This document shows positions 42,305 to 54,918 of a stretch of DNA of 64,000 bases, one piece after another. The stretch lies in contig JAVYIG010002361.1 in assembly GCA_035222895.1 (NCBI GenBank), positions 184,501 to 248,500 of the forward strand, read 5' to 3'. A program made the translations under genes and the position numbers. This DNA comes from Strongylocentrotus droebachiensis (lineage: Eukaryota > Echinodermata > Echinoidea > Camarodonta > Strongylocentrotidae). Each line of letters opens with the position of its first letter. Position 1 is the stretch's first letter. The notes beneath the pieces were generated by a model. That model ran no database searches and was not told the DNA's origin. It saw nothing but the letters and a program-made list of their open reading frames with translations.

Positions 42305-44560
42305 TAGCGACTAAAGGCTCATTCAGATATGATACATGCAGTAAACCAGTTGAGCCAATATAAACATAACAGCTAGGTAACTTATGAGTGTAATGATACA
42401 CGATTTTTAAATTCTGGCCGTACCTTACTTTTGAAGTGAATTTTTTTTCTTTTTCATCAAGACATTTTAATTTATTATTAAGCCACAAACAATAATACAA
42501 TAATTAAATAATACAAAATAGGATGAAGTGGTTGACACTTGGCACTCCATAATTCAGTGAACAAACTACAATTGTATGTGCATAGTGTATGGATTAAGAC
42601 CTGGACTTAAGTGTGTTAGTCCAGATACTTTTGGGCAAGACCAAAATGTTTTGTGCCATATGTCACCAACAACATTAAGGATTTTAGTATACCAGATGAT
42701 TGTAAAAAGTTAAAAATCCTGTGCCAAAGCCGAGGTCAGACCTATTATCAAGATATATTTTTGTTGCAATATATATTATGATCTTAATTCCATGAAACGA
42801 GGTAGCGTATAAGATACGGAATGACAAAATTCTTTGGCCTTATATCGTCCAAAGGGTTTATAGTTAGTAGCACTGTATATGAAGAAATATGAAGCTCCAA
42901 TATGGGATGTTCATGTAGGCCTTTATGATGTGCCCTGTCTCTTGCCTCTTGTTTTGCAATGGATTTAATTCTTGCTGAATTTCTTTTAACATCATCATTA
43001 TATTTGTTCAACTCAATACCATGGCAGCTTTAGAACTGAGGCACACAGGGTCAATGACTTGCTTTTAGTCAAAGTGGGATATAGAATTGTAAAACAACAT
43101 TGACTACATGTCAATGATGTATACAATTTTCCTTAGGAAAAAGTGTGTGTCTCTATCGCTCAAGATGGTTATCTTGAAGATTCTTAATTTCTAAAACTCA
43201 AGGGCGTCCGGGGCGGAGCCCAAAGGGGCTTCAGCCACCCCTTTTGGAAAATCCTAGATCCGCCGCTGCAAGCTTTGCTTGAATATTACAAGTGCTTCCC
43301 TATCACTCGCTTAGAAGGGCCTTTCACTGTGCAAAATTACATTTGTCAAAAGAAAATGTTGAAATTTATATCATGATTTAGATTCTATCGTAATAAAATG
43401 ATTGTAATGTTAATGTTTACGGTATGTCTGAAAACGTTGACAATCTTCATTTTTGTGCCATGGGTATTTATGTGATACAAGTAATGTAACAGTTTGCCAT
43501 CTGGGTCTGTGAGTTGAGACCCCATGGTGCTAACTAGATCAGAAGTTGGAATTTTTACAAAACCATTGAGTTGCACAAAATAATCCTTCCTTCAATATAT
43601 GCCTATGGTTTTGTGCAAAAAAGCATGTGTGGCAAATGAGCAACCGTACACAGAGATAAAGAAAGCAACCAAAGTGCTAAGAAAATTGTTACACTTTTGA
43701 AAATTTGTAACACGTATCATTTTATTTCTGTTTACAATTCAACTTCACTAAATGCCAAATCATTTATATGAAGATGTATTGTAGCTCTTTTACCCTTATG
43801 GAATTAAATTCTATATGTGTGCTACGTGTGAATTGCTAGTTTTCTAGATGATGTATTCAGTAAAAGTTTGTATTTTGATTTTACAGTGTATACATTTGCA
43901 TTACCCTCATACATTTTTGAAAAAAGTATTTTATCTGCTGTGGACTGCTTTTATTTATTTGTAACTCTGTTTCATCTTTAGTTATATTTTCGTGCAAGCC
44001 AAGATTATCGTGTTTGGATTTTGATTCTCGGTGAGGAGGTGATAGATACTGTAAATATTTTGTTATATTGATCACTATTTAATTTTTTTCTCCATTTACC
44101 GGTACTCAAAAACAGAAGTTGTAGAAAGCAACTTTATTCTTAATTTTCCATTGTGTTATCATTTTCAGTAAAGGGAACAGCTGATTTAACTTGTAGAAGA
44201 TAAATTATTATTAGCAGTGATAAACTTACTGTAGTACTGGGTAGTTATTTATTTAATTCATTCTGTTAGTTTTCAATTAAATGAATAGTATGTTTAAATA
44301 GTTTAATACATTAATCAAAGATTGATGGTGATAACTTGATTTTGTTTGTGAAAGTTCATATGATATTATAATTTTTGTATTTTGCCTGTATGTGTACTTC
44401 CATTGGCTATAGCCATTTAAAAGTTTTGTTTGTTTTTTTGGTAAATATTCTTATTTGCTTGTTTCTTGACATTCCAAATGTGAAGCTGGTATTGGGACAG
44501 GGGGATTCATTTGTAAAATAATATAAAAATGATATGTTTAAGCCTGAATCTGATGACCGG
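42305..44560 (+). other. IBTK 3' flank, probable 3' UTR at the start
   Basis: No open frame or repeat for most of 2.2 kb. The first AATAAA after the stop is at 43392-43397. A small element-end fragment (GGGGCGGAGCCC...GATCCGCCGCTG) lies at 43205-43268. The true cleavage site cannot be placed. Confidence 0.35.
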
Positions 44561-44650
44561 GGTAATGATATATATCTGTAAAGCGCGTTGTGAGGGCCTT
44601 CGGTCCTGAAAAGCGCTATATCAGAACTAGCTATGATTATTATTATTTAT
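44560..44650 (+). repeat. retroposon tail with (ATT)n
   Basis: TGTGAGGGCCTTCGGTCCTG and AAAGCGCTATATCAGAACT followed by ATTATTATTATT. The same tail is at 46745-46806. Confidence 0.65.
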
Positions 44651-44827
44651 TGTACCGGTGGGAAAGAATTCCTTGAATGCTGTGAGCACCGAAATCAGTA
44701 TCCTAGCTGAGACGGGGTTAACATTGGAGCGCATTGGGCATCTTACGTGGTGGATATGTGGGCTATAAAAATATGAGAATCTTAGATTTATTTGTGAACG
44801 TATCTATCTATCTGAGACAGAGTCATA

Positions 44828-45076
44828 AACCGGCATGGTGGCTCAATGGTTAGAGCGCCCGCCTCATGAACGGGAGGTTGTGGGTTCGATCCCCGGCCGA
44901 GTCATACTAAAGACTTATAACAATGGGACCTTCTGCCTTCTAGCTAGGCGCTCAGCATATTAGATTGGAGAAGAGTAATAGTAACATGTTATGTTTTGCA
45001 GGGCCCGCTGGAAGAGCAGTTTCATAACTGAAGTGGCTACCCTGGGTAAATAAAACATTATTATTATTATTATTAT
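44828..45076 (+). mobile_element. tRNA-derived SINE
   Basis: The head has an A-box-like TGGCTCAATGGTTAGAGCGC and a perfect B box GGTTCGATCCC, then a body ending GGGCCCGCTGGAAGAGCAG, ...GGGTAAATAAAACA and (TTA)n. It lacks an acceptor-stem fold and a terminator, so it is not a functional tRNA gene. Confidence 0.88.
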
Positions 45077-46449
45077 CTATGTCCAATAGCTTGGAGATCG
45101 TTGGGTTACTTACAATGAAATGGACCTTGAGACACAGGTTCTCTATGGCTTTCTGCCTTCTGCTGTTCTAGTTAGCTGTTCAAATGGCATGCCCGTCCAC
45201 TGCTTGATGTCATCAGTCCATGTCCTAGTTGGTCTGCCCCTCTTTCTTCTTCCATCAGTTCCTCATTGCAAGATGGTGTATGCCAAGCTATTCTATATAT
45301 TATGTTAGAATGTACTAGAAGATAAAATGATTATCATCATGGTAAATGTATAGCCTATTGCTTGAAACATATTTTCTATGCATGCTCATTAATGGACATT
45401 GCAAATAAAACACTGCATATTTGAGCCAATAAAAGAATTGAATATTGTTCATTGCTTTACATCAGTATTTATTAGAAGTAAACTAGCTTTCAAGTGTCTT
45501 TAAGGTGCTGTGAGGCTGTACATACAGATTGTTTATTCATGTACAAATATTTTTGAATGAAATAAAACAGATTGTTTTCTCTTTAAAAAAAAAGAATCAT
45601 TTGTACTTGCCTTTGATTGGAGTACTGTTATCAGCTAAAACCCCCAAAAAGGTTTACCCGGTAGTATAAAAGGCTTTTCAAATGTGACGGGAGCAAGGCT
45701 ACACGGATGTGACCCTGGTATGCAAAGCAAGGCATTCATATAGTTTATGATGATATGTATTTTTTAAATCTTATTTGTCTTGAAAAGAATTCTATATTCT
45801 TTCAGAAAATGAACTCCAAACTTATTCTTTCGACAACATCATCTTTTTTTTCCCCCAGTAATATTTTATCTTGCATTGTTGGCCAAGTTTATAAAGAATC
45901 GATGTTAATATGATTCATGACCAAGCAAACATGTTAGTTGATAATTTGAGCCAATTCAAATAAAATGGATGCAGGGGCGTACCGTTTATTTCAATATGTA
46001 AATATGAAGAACAAGAAGAGGAAGGAGAAGAAGGAGAAGAAAGACAGGAGAAAAAGAACTCAAAAAAATAGCACCCCACAAGTCCCTAAATCGCTAGTTA
46101 TTCCTTCCTCTACCGCCGCCATCCTTCCCTCTTTTGTGAATGGAAATGGCTCTTCCCCTACTTAAACGTAGAACCCACATGTGTAAACAAAATTTACCTA
46201 CTTTCTAAGACGAACTTGCTGGAAAGCCTAGTTACAAGACAAAACAATAATTACCCAATCAATAGCCTTCCGACTCTTTTCATTCTGTCAAAAATCGTTA
46301 GCCCAAACCAGCCCCCGAGTAAAGAAAATCAATAAATTACGCTGAGGTCGGGCAGATGTGACGATCGAAAAGACGGATATAGAGTGAGTCTGTATTGATA
46401 AGAAAAGGGTGTGTCCAAAGGAGATTGCCTCCCGGAAACCGTACCCACC

Positions 46450-46451
<2 letters not shown>
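45077..46451. other. no recognised gene; possible distal poly(A) signals
   Basis: AATAAA words occur near 45403 and 45561. A Lys/Glu-rich open frame at 45965-46165 is low-complexity. Nothing else recognised. Confidence 0.35.
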
Positions 46452-46480
<29 letters not shown>

Positions 46481-46688
46481 TACTCACATACTAGGACATA
46501 CGGGGTGTGCCGCTCTAATGGGTCACTTTTTCACCCAAAACATGGGTCCCACTTTTATCAAAAATACCATTTAAAATTGGTCCGTTTTTCCGAAAATTGT
46601 GGAAAATGCCCCAGAATGCCCCCTAATAATGGGTAGGGCTTTCGAGGCTAGAGCGAGCGGCACACCCCGTCCAAACCAAATATGAGTA

Positions 46689-46716
<28 letters not shown>
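46452..46716. mobile_element. MITE bounded by G29 and C28 runs
   Basis: A run of 29 G is followed by TACTCACATACTAGGACATA, CGGGGTGTGCCGCTC; the right side is the inverse (GAGCGGCACACCCCGTCC, AAATATGAGTA) ending in 28 C. It can fold back with a G:C stem of nearly 30 pairs at its base. Confidence 0.85.
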
Positions 46717-46720
<4 letters not shown>

Positions 46721-49606
46721 GGACCGGACCACCTGGTCTCTTCGAGAGGGCCTTCGGTCCTGAAATGCGCTATAAAAAACGAACTATTATTATTATTATT
46801 ATTATTAGAAATGGGAAGAAAAAAAAAATCGGGGTGAATAAATTGAATGTATCCATGATCGAAGATGATCACAATGATGGTCCCTCCAAGAATACATACG
46901 GATGGAACCAGAAGCCTTTATAAATGCGAATTGATGAGAGTATAAATTTAAAATACACTCATTTTTATGTTCAGAAGAAGTGTTTCCAGTTCAATCTTGT
47001 AGAACACCTCCCTGGATATACACTGTTGCTCATAAACAGCGTGGTACATTAAAACACCTCCCTGCATTAACTGCCCTGTTCACTAAACTCAAAAACTTTC
47101 CAAGGAACCGTCCTTTCTATCAATTTTGTACGAGGAGGTAATACCCCCCCCCCCCGATCAATTTCCACGCAAACTTTCAATCAAATTGTGTTTTCCGAAA
47201 TTTATTGGACGTCAATAGGCACCAGCCATTGAAAATCCACAACTTGACATTTTGCGTTATTTTCTGTTAAGTCTCAATGCGACCCACTCACAACGGTGAG
47301 CTTCTCCAGTTATAAAATGGGGAATAGGGACACAGGACCCATGTTTCCCAACTAGTGAAGCGCCCCAATATTGAGCAAATTTAAAAACTGGCTGCCGTGA
47401 TAAATGATTAAAATAATGGCCTAAGAAATGCAGTCTTGAATACAAAACGCCCGAAGAAGAAGAAGAAGAAGAAGAGCAAGAAAAAGTATGAGGTGGATGA
47501 GGAGGCGGCAGGAGGAGGAGGAGCTGAATGATGATGCTGATATGATGATAATGGTGAGAAGAAGAATAGATATATCCAAGAGTAAGAAGAAGAAGTAAGT
47601 CCAACGCGAATATTTTTCGAAAGGCATATCATAACATTGAAATATGTAAGTTGTACAAATAAAATTCTTCATCGTGGAAATGGTGTGTTCACATCGACGG
47701 TGGCATTTTTTTTCAACGCAACAAATTTGCATTATTCAATAAATTGTATGGCGGCAAAGAACTGAGTTTACCAATCGAGTATGCACTGCCCCAGGCCCAA
47801 TGGGTAAATTACCTATTCGTTGGAACTAAACATTATAAATCCATTTTCTTTTCTTTTCTAATATTTTCCTTCAAAAGTTTGATACCGTTCCATTCGATTG
47901 TTAGCATTCACGCAGTCGTTTGATGTTATCCGACAATGCAAGGCGAATACATTCATAATTGATACGGGTACACTAGAAGAGCAGAGAGGGGAAAATCATC
48001 ATTACAATTAAACAAATTTGTTTAAAAACACTTTAAAAAATCATTTAAGAATTATCCTTTTAAAGTTTAAGTCTAATAATTATAAAATATATGACAAATG
48101 AACAATTATTTTGCGGAGGCATGTGTCCCTTCTTTTATAAACCCCTATGATACAGTGAATTAATCCTAGGCATACAGCGTGTGTAGATGTATGGCTAGCT
48201 GTAAAGCGACCCGAAAATGTGTTGCACCTGTAATATATTCTCACGTTACACATCTTGCACATGAGAGTTAAGACGAGGATAATAACTTGGAAATAATCTA
48301 CTATTTCAACTCGCCAAAGACTCTATAAATTGATGTATCTTATGTGACATGGGTATTTGGTGAGTATCAATACAGATATAGTTGCTGTCAGTGATTTTTA
48401 CAAAGGTTAATGAGTTGAAAACGACAGATTATCGTGATGTTTTTAAATGGGTGAGTCGGACTTTTCGGGGTCGGTCAAGCCCATGGACAACGTACATTGC
48501 GCTACATACTCTCGCTGAACGCTCGGGCGAATCCAATGTGACAAAGTGAGACTCTTGGCACTGAGCTGAGATGGACTGCATACTTTGGGGGAAATCATAA
48601 AATTCGCTCAGAGTCTTTGTTCTCAAGCCGTTGCATTTACTAAGAGAAGATGAGTCACTACTTTGAAGTATGTAAGAATGCTTGGGATGCAGGATTGTGA
48701 TAATGATGATGTATCATGTAATTTCATGTTGGTATGTTTACTTTGTGAGATCTAGTCGTAGTTTTTGAGAATTCTTGCATTGTCCTCATCCCTGTCGATT
48801 GTGGGGGGGGGGGGGGGGGGGGGGGGGGTTGACTGCCTTAACCCATCTCATTCAACAACAACAACAACAAGTTTTGGGATAATCACCTTTTTATGTTTAG
48901 ACTTTAGAGACTATAATAATTTTTAATAATTTGGATTTATTAGCAATAAGGTAAATAAGAGCAAAAGAGAAGATTGGAAGAAAGGAAACACAATGACATA
49001 GAAATATTGTTATATTCACTGTATGATGTTATGTAGTGTTGGCAAGCAGTATATGGAAGTACATTTAGACAACAACAAATCAGTCTATTTTGTTCAGGGA
49101 TATGTTTCGCTGAGACTGCATCTGGCTTCATCAAATCCCTCTGTCTTGGTCCCGGAGAAGAGCATCAGAAGACAAAAAAAAAGAGTTCAAGCGGACAGAT
49201 TTTGCTGTCTAGTATGGAGCTGCTTCAACTCTTCATGCTTATAGTTATTTTGTTTTTCCAGTAGCGGTGCCAGGTGTGAATAATATGCTTTCCTGTTTCT
49301 GAACTTGAAAGAACAATACAAAGGAGATCTATAAATTAGAGAACAGAAGAAGAAAAGAAAATCTTTAAAGTATTTCAGTGGATTACTATGTTAGGCCTAG
49401 ACTCCTGGAGTGGCCTACATCATTTTCATCCAGCAGGTTTCCAGAAGAGAGCCACTAAAGCTCGTAATTTTTTTACCAGAAATGAATTAGTTTAGGGCTA
49501 ATATTTTTGGCATTAATGTCTCTATTTCTGCTGAAGTGTAATCATCCATGTAGTACTCTGATATTTGGTGATGCTTGGGTGTGGCGCACAGTGCACAGTA
49601 CCTTCC
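46717..49606. other. intergenic DNA with low-complexity tracts
   Basis: Contains a retroposon tail (46745-46806), a GAA/GGA purine-rich stretch (47452-47600), a G26 run (48803-48828) and (ACA)n near 48855. No supportable gene. A TPBG 5' UTR exon could lie here unseen. Confidence 0.4.
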
Positions 49607-49824
49607 TTGAAGGGGAAGTCCACCTTGATAATGAGTTGGTATAACAAAACAAAAAAAAGGAACAGGTCAGTGAAAGTTTGAGCAAAATCTGATTGAAATT
49701 AAGAAATTATTCATTTTATAAGTTGCGATCAATCAAACACAAATTTGCAACTCTGTAACATACATGTATCTTGCGATTTGTGTCTTGTGTTCGGTTAAAG
49801 GTAAAGACCAGTTATGGTCATGCG

Positions 49825-50349
49825 TAGTGCTGTAGTCAAACGTTTAACCGTCCGGTATCCGACCGCCCATGGCGGATTCCGTTTTCAATTGGACGGTTTC
49901 GTTTTCCCGATTTTTTTTATTTTTTTAATTTTTTTTTATATTTTTTTTTTTTTTTTTTTTTTATAATATTTTTTTTTTTTTTTTTTTTTTGAAGTTTCGA
50001 TTTATGCCCCTCCACCTGGCACTATGCCTGGCAATGTCTCTCAGCTCAGTAATCTGTGTGTTGACTCACCACTCCAAAACTAGAACAACACTCCAATTTG
50101 TCTGTCATCTTGGTTTGAAAGTAATCTTTGTAATAGATCTCATCATCTCAATATGTAGTTTATAATAATAATTCATCCAACTTTTACACAAGGTTCTGTC
50201 CTAGGTCCTCTACTGTTTTCAATTTACATTAATGATCTTACACATTATTCTAAAAACAACATTGTTACTAATATTTGTGACAAGTTCACAAGCACAAATC
50301 GGCCCCTTTAAATGCACCTCGCAGTTAAATGAAAGTTGCCGACAGAGTC

Positions 50350-50380
<31 letters not shown>

Positions 50381-50381
50381 C

Positions 50382-50434
<53 letters not shown>

Positions 50435-50507
50435 GTTTAACCGAAAACCGTCCGGTTTTGACTGGCGGTTAAACGGAATTGGAGATATCCGTGATGTTAC
50501 AGCACTA
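49825..50507. mobile_element. hAT-like element with 8-bp TSD nested in family C
   Basis: TAGTGCTGTAGTCAAACG at the left, TGTTACAGCACTA at the right. GTCATGCG flanks both sides (49817-49824, 50508-50515), with the single-copy site visible in the paralogue at 41657-41664. The inner arms carry GTTTAACCGTCCGG and its inverse, long T runs and an A29/T49 pair. It contains the shared core and a LINE fragment. Confidence 0.9.
50115..50252 (+). pseudogene. LINE reverse-transcriptase fragment nested in the hAT element
   Basis: An open stretch reads QGSVLGPLLFSIYINDLTHY, the RT motif around the conserved Q-G-S-x-L-G-P-L-L-F and Y-x-N-D-L of CR1/jockey-like elements. Alignment of the flanking core with the copy at 27405-27625 shows that about 130 bases are extra here. 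Confidence 0.75.
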
Positions 50508-51214
50508 GTCATGCGATTGCATTGTGAAAGAAACGTTGTGGAATCGATCAGAAAAAGGTTGATCATCTAGCATCTAGCATCTGCAAGGTTCTGGAATCAT
50601 CAAAATGATAAGAAATGTGGCCCATTCTTCGTAAAGTTACAAGCACTATACACAGAAAGATGTATATGGGACTACCCTATATCTCTCACAGACCATGAGA
50701 GAAACAAATTTACTAAATATATGAATTAGTAGGCGGTTTCCCAGCAAATTTTTTATCATCATGTATTAGTCAAAACATATTCTTTCACATGATTGGTAAT
50801 GAGAGCTTCCATTTCATTTTTTGAAATTGGGGCGTTTCCAATACTGATCTTTACCTTTAAGATTTCGCAATTCAAAATTATTTTAAAAATTCAAACTTTC
50901 ACTGACCTCTTCCTCTTATTTTTCTGCTTCTATTAAATCCAACTCGATATAAGGGTGGACTTCCCCTTTAAGCAGCATTAGCATCTCACTAGTCCAAGTT
51001 ATACCTCAAAATCTGCTTACATGTTTCATACTGTACATGTACATGTACATGTACCTGTTCCAAGGAATGGAAGAATGATTGAATCATTGCAATCAGCCAG
51101 GCACCAAGGTATCTTGCGCTCATGTTCATGTCTACACCTGTACATGACTACAATGGAGGTGGATGTGAGATTTCCCAAGAAAAATCTGACTCATTTTAGC
51201 CTTTTTTTAGTATT

Positions 51215-51410
51215 TTACTTTTAATAGCATTTTATAAAAGGATAGATTTTCACTACCGTAAGTCATTAAGACTTCACTAAGACTCACTAATTTATTTTTT
51301 TTTCAATTACTTTCAACAACCGAGTGTTTTTGAATGATTTTTCCTTGAAAAGATTTGGACTGGGAGCCCATTTCTACTGGCCGCCCTGCCCATCCCCACC
51401 CCCCCCCCCT
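51215..51410 (+). repeat. direct repeat, left copy, flanking a family B element
   Basis: TAGCATTTTATAAAAGGATAG ... CAATTACTTTCAACAACCGA ... TTTGGACTGGGAG recurs at 51975-52102 on the other side of the element at 51426. Confidence 0.75.
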
Positions 51411-51425
51411 CATTCATTTTAGCCT

Positions 51426-51965
51426 TTAAAGGTACTATGTCCCATTTGCAGGCCAAAAAAATGAAAAATTTAAATTCCAACTGCATTTGAAAGATAATAC
51501 TTATTTAGAACTTCCCTAAAAAAGGTGGGGCTTGAAAATGTCTTCAAGTGGGAAAATAATGACTATTAGTTGTCAAATCGACTTTAGGGCTATAGAGCCC
51601 AAAAGTAATAGTCTTGATTTTCAGACAATTGTACCGAATGGTCATACGTTAAATGCTGCGCAAAGATTCAATCAATTTAATCTTGGCCATCACAAGAAGT
51701 GGGTTATTGAATGTAGAAAAATGCTCATGTACCCTTTACAACTCTTTTCATGTATGTTATTACCAAAGAAAAAACAAAACAGTCAGTCAATCAAAAGTGT
51801 CTGACAGTGAAGTCTAGCAAGTAAACGGGTTTCCTTGCATAATTTGAATATGAGGACACTGCTAACGTTTAAATTTCACAGATAGGACATACATGACATA
51901 TTCATAATTCCTGCAAAGTTCTACAGAATTTGAGGTTGGCTGCAAAAGGGACATAGTACCTTTAA
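51426..51965 (+). mobile_element. TTAA MITE (family B), full-length copy 3
   Basis: TTAAAGGTACTATGTCCCAT to GGGACATAGTACCTTTAA with TTAA at both edges, 540 bp. It retains the CTGCTAACGTTTAAAT segment missing from copy 1. Confidence 0.9.
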
Positions 51966-51974
51966 ACAAAAAAT

Positions 51975-52102
51975 TTAATATCATTTTATAAAAAGATAGA
52001 TTTTCACTACGTCAAGACTCACTAATTTAAAAATTTCAATTATTTTCAACAACTGATGGTTTTTGAATTATTTTTCCTTGAAAAGGTTTGGACTGGGAGT
52101 GC
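51975..52102 (+). repeat. direct repeat, right copy
   Basis: TATCATTTTATAAAAAGATAG ... CAATTATTTTCAACAACTGA ... TTTGGACTGGGAG; see the left copy at 51215. Confidence 0.75.
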
Positions 52103-54816
52103 ATTACTATTGGCAGTCCCTCCTGAATGACATAAAAACTCCAGCTCTTACAATGTACGCTTACATACATGTACACACACATACAGTGTACATGTAGCTC
52201 AAGACCATCTTGAAAATGGATGTACATGTAATACATTGTAAATACAAGTAGTATGATATCGAGACACTCCCTAAAATGAGCTATGATATTATGTAAGGCA
52301 TTTCCTAACTCCCCTAAATGTGCAAACCTGCTAGTACACATTTAGAGCTACATGTACAAGCTACATGTACATGTACACTGTACAGTACTTACTTAAAACC
52401 TTTTTCACTTTTTTAAATTAACTATCAGTTTGATATGTCTCATACAATATTTCCAACCATGTTTCACACTGACCTTGCCTACATTCAACATTGTACTCAC
52501 TTTCGTCTTATAAATCAACATAATAAGTATTCCCAAAACAGATGTGGGGCTTGCATACCGTACATAAACTGCCCTCATACAACATTTGAAGAGAATTACT
52601 TTAATTAGGCAAATGAATTCCACATCACACATCCATCCTCAGTGACTAATATACACATACATGTACTATTTGTACATGTACAGTATATCAAATTTGTTGT
52701 AATTCTTTGTTAACACTTTACCGGTAATCAAATTGCAAATGGAGTTCAAGTTCAATATTAAATCATAATTCATGTGGATATTGTTTGTAATACCTGTACA
52801 TTGTATACAAATAAATAACTTGAATACTAATATTATTTTAGGCTATTTTCCCACCAGATTCAATCGGCACTTCCCTCTCTTGTTCGTTTGCTAAATTCAA
52901 TCAACTGAAATCTTGTTAGACCTGTTTACAATGTATTGTCAATTTGTCATCATTCGAACTCTCTCCTTGTCTCCGTCTCTCTCTCTCTCTGTCTGTCTCT
53001 TTCTCTTTCTCCCTTTCTCTAGCTTTTTCTCTCTCTTTCCTTCTCATTTCCCTCCTCCCCTCTCCCACTATTTCTCTATTTCTGTCTTGTATTTCCTTTT
53101 CTCAATTTTCTGACAATGTGATAATAACTCATTAATAATTTTCACCAATATGTATAAGTCATTGACGTTCACCAATGTTAAACAGTATAATAACATTTCC
53201 GTAATGGCATTTGTATTAATGTATCATTTGACATTTTACTTTTACAATGCTTCATCAAGCTGAATCAACTCAATTCTCGTTCATTTGCTTACATTTTTTT
53301 GGTCATTAATTGAACTCTCTTTTCTTTTTTCTCTTTATCCTTTCCCTCTTTCATTCTTGTATTTGATTGCTTTGTGAACATTGCTTATTGGTGTAGAATA
53401 TGGTTTTCTTCCAAAATGTGTGTACTTTATAATACACTTATAGTACATATAATGTATACAAATGCTTACAATGACGACATTGTAGGCCTTTACATAGCAG
53501 ACTTGCATTCAGGGGATGACGTGGGAATGCTTTTAGAGTAATGTCTCGTACTCTCGTCCCCCCCCCCCCCCCCTCAGTCGAGCTTAATTCTAAAATTATA
53601 AATGTACAACACAAATGTGCAGTATCTGCATATATGTGCAATGTAATGTAATTTACTCTCTCTCTTTCTCTCTCTCTCTCTCTCCCTCTTTTCCTCTCCC
53701 CCTCTCTCCCTCTCCCCCTCTCCCCCTCTCTCTCTGTTCATTTGATGACTTTAAAGTTAATGTATGTTCAAGTACTCGCATGTACATGTATGTGCAGCAG
53801 CGGCGACATTCATGGCCGTGACACCAAACCAGGGTGTGCGTGCAAAGTGTGTTAGCTCTGCATTTAGGTACATGCATACACGTGTGTGCTGGGCTGGCTA
53901 AATTCAGGGCATCCTTGCTCAGTCCCTCTCGGTGATGGTCGTAATATATTGAGCAGTCACGATAGCTGAAATTTGTTATTTGGTTTGTCGTCTTGTTGTA
54001 GCGGATGGATGTAGGCCTACATTGTACACATGTGTGCCTTCTTCAACAAGTCCCTAGTTCAGGATTTATGCATTCAGTTTGAGTTTGTAAGTAAGAAATG
54101 TTGATCGTTCCCTGAATCACCATCACCAGTATCGGTACTTGCAAAATGCTGATGCATACATGTTCAATGGTACAGTTTGTGTGTATCGCAGATGTGCTGT
54201 ATTTTGATAAAATCACCAAATGACAGCCACGTCTTTAAATTTTGTATACCGCTTTGAATTAAAGTTCTGTCGTTTATCGTTATAATTGGTCATTTGTTTG
54301 TTTTTCTTTTTATGTGATTTTAGCATACTTTTTTCTCTTTTTTTCCCATCATTTTCCAAAGCTCTTTTTGAAATTTTGTGATGCTTCATTTCTGTTCTCT
54401 GTTGCTGAAATTTTATTCATCAGATGTACATGAATTGACTAGAGCCAATTTTGATCGAAAATAATGATTCAGATTCAGAAGTCAGAACCTCTCGATGTGT
54501 TGCCAGTTTAAGGATCTTAAAGCTTATTTTCCTTTTTAAAATTCCTGGTATGGTCATGCAAGAAAAAATGGATGCAGCTAGTGTGGGAAGAAATGTTTGC
54601 TCTTTCTACTCCTGCATCTGGTATACTTTTTAGGGTTCTGAATGCATTTACTATATTGAGCCAAACCATGAAATGTGGAATGATTGACCAAAAAGGGTTT
54701 AACTAAAATCAACCTTGGTACTGTGGATAATGGATTGAAAGCATGGCTGAGTCACTGTTGAATCTTCAATTTCTGCAAATTTTTCATTTCTCTCTTGTTT
54801 TATATTTTGACTGCAG
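52103..54816. other. intergenic DNA upstream of the TPBG-like gene
   Basis: Rich in ACATGTAC words (for example 52150-52380 and 52660-52690), with CT-rich tracts at 52970-53060 and 53655-53735 and a poly-C run at 53559-53573. No supportable exon, although a noncoding first exon of the LRR gene may be here. Confidence 0.4.
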
Positions 54817-54918
54817 ATATCTGGCGTAACAATGTTCATCTAGCTGCGGGATACTCTGCTGTTACATGTACTTCCAATGCTTCTAATGCAGAGAACTAAA
54901 CCATTACCTGCCTGCAAA
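54817..54918 (+). other. probable 5' UTR segment of the TPBG-like gene
   Basis: A pyrimidine-rich acceptor, TTTTGACTGCAG, ends at 54816. The 102 bases to the preferred start contain a four-codon uORF (ATG 54832, stop 54841-54843) and two weak-context in-frame ATGs. A spliced 5' UTR in front of a single coding exon matches the usual TPBG gene layout. The upstream exon was not found. Confidence 0.45.

Larger units (their letters stand above)
49795..50860 (+). mobile_element. TTAA element (family C), split copy nested in family D
   Basis: TTAAAGGTAAAGACCAGTTA to ATACTGATCTTTACCTTTAA. Removing 49825-50515 restores the sequence order of the intact copy at 41640. Confidence 0.85.
49607..50971. mobile_element. 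outer TTAA-type element (family D) hosting nested insertions
   Basis: TTGAAGGGGAAGTCCACC at the left and GGTGGACTTCCCCTTTAA at the right are inverse ends. Its own sequence is 49607-49794 and 50861-50971. Confidence 0.82.

Noticed and set aside
44840..44910. Possible tRNA gene
   Set aside because: Good A and B boxes, but no acceptor stem or T-run terminator, and the sequence continues into a SINE body with a (TTA)n tail.
45965..46165. Lys/Glu-rich 66-aa frame
   Set aside because: Low-complexity AAG/GAA stretch with no splice or homology support.
54877..54918. Upstream in-frame ATG for the TPBG-like protein
   Set aside because: Weak context (C at -3), and it would put 14 polar residues before the signal peptide; ATG 54919 is better on both counts.
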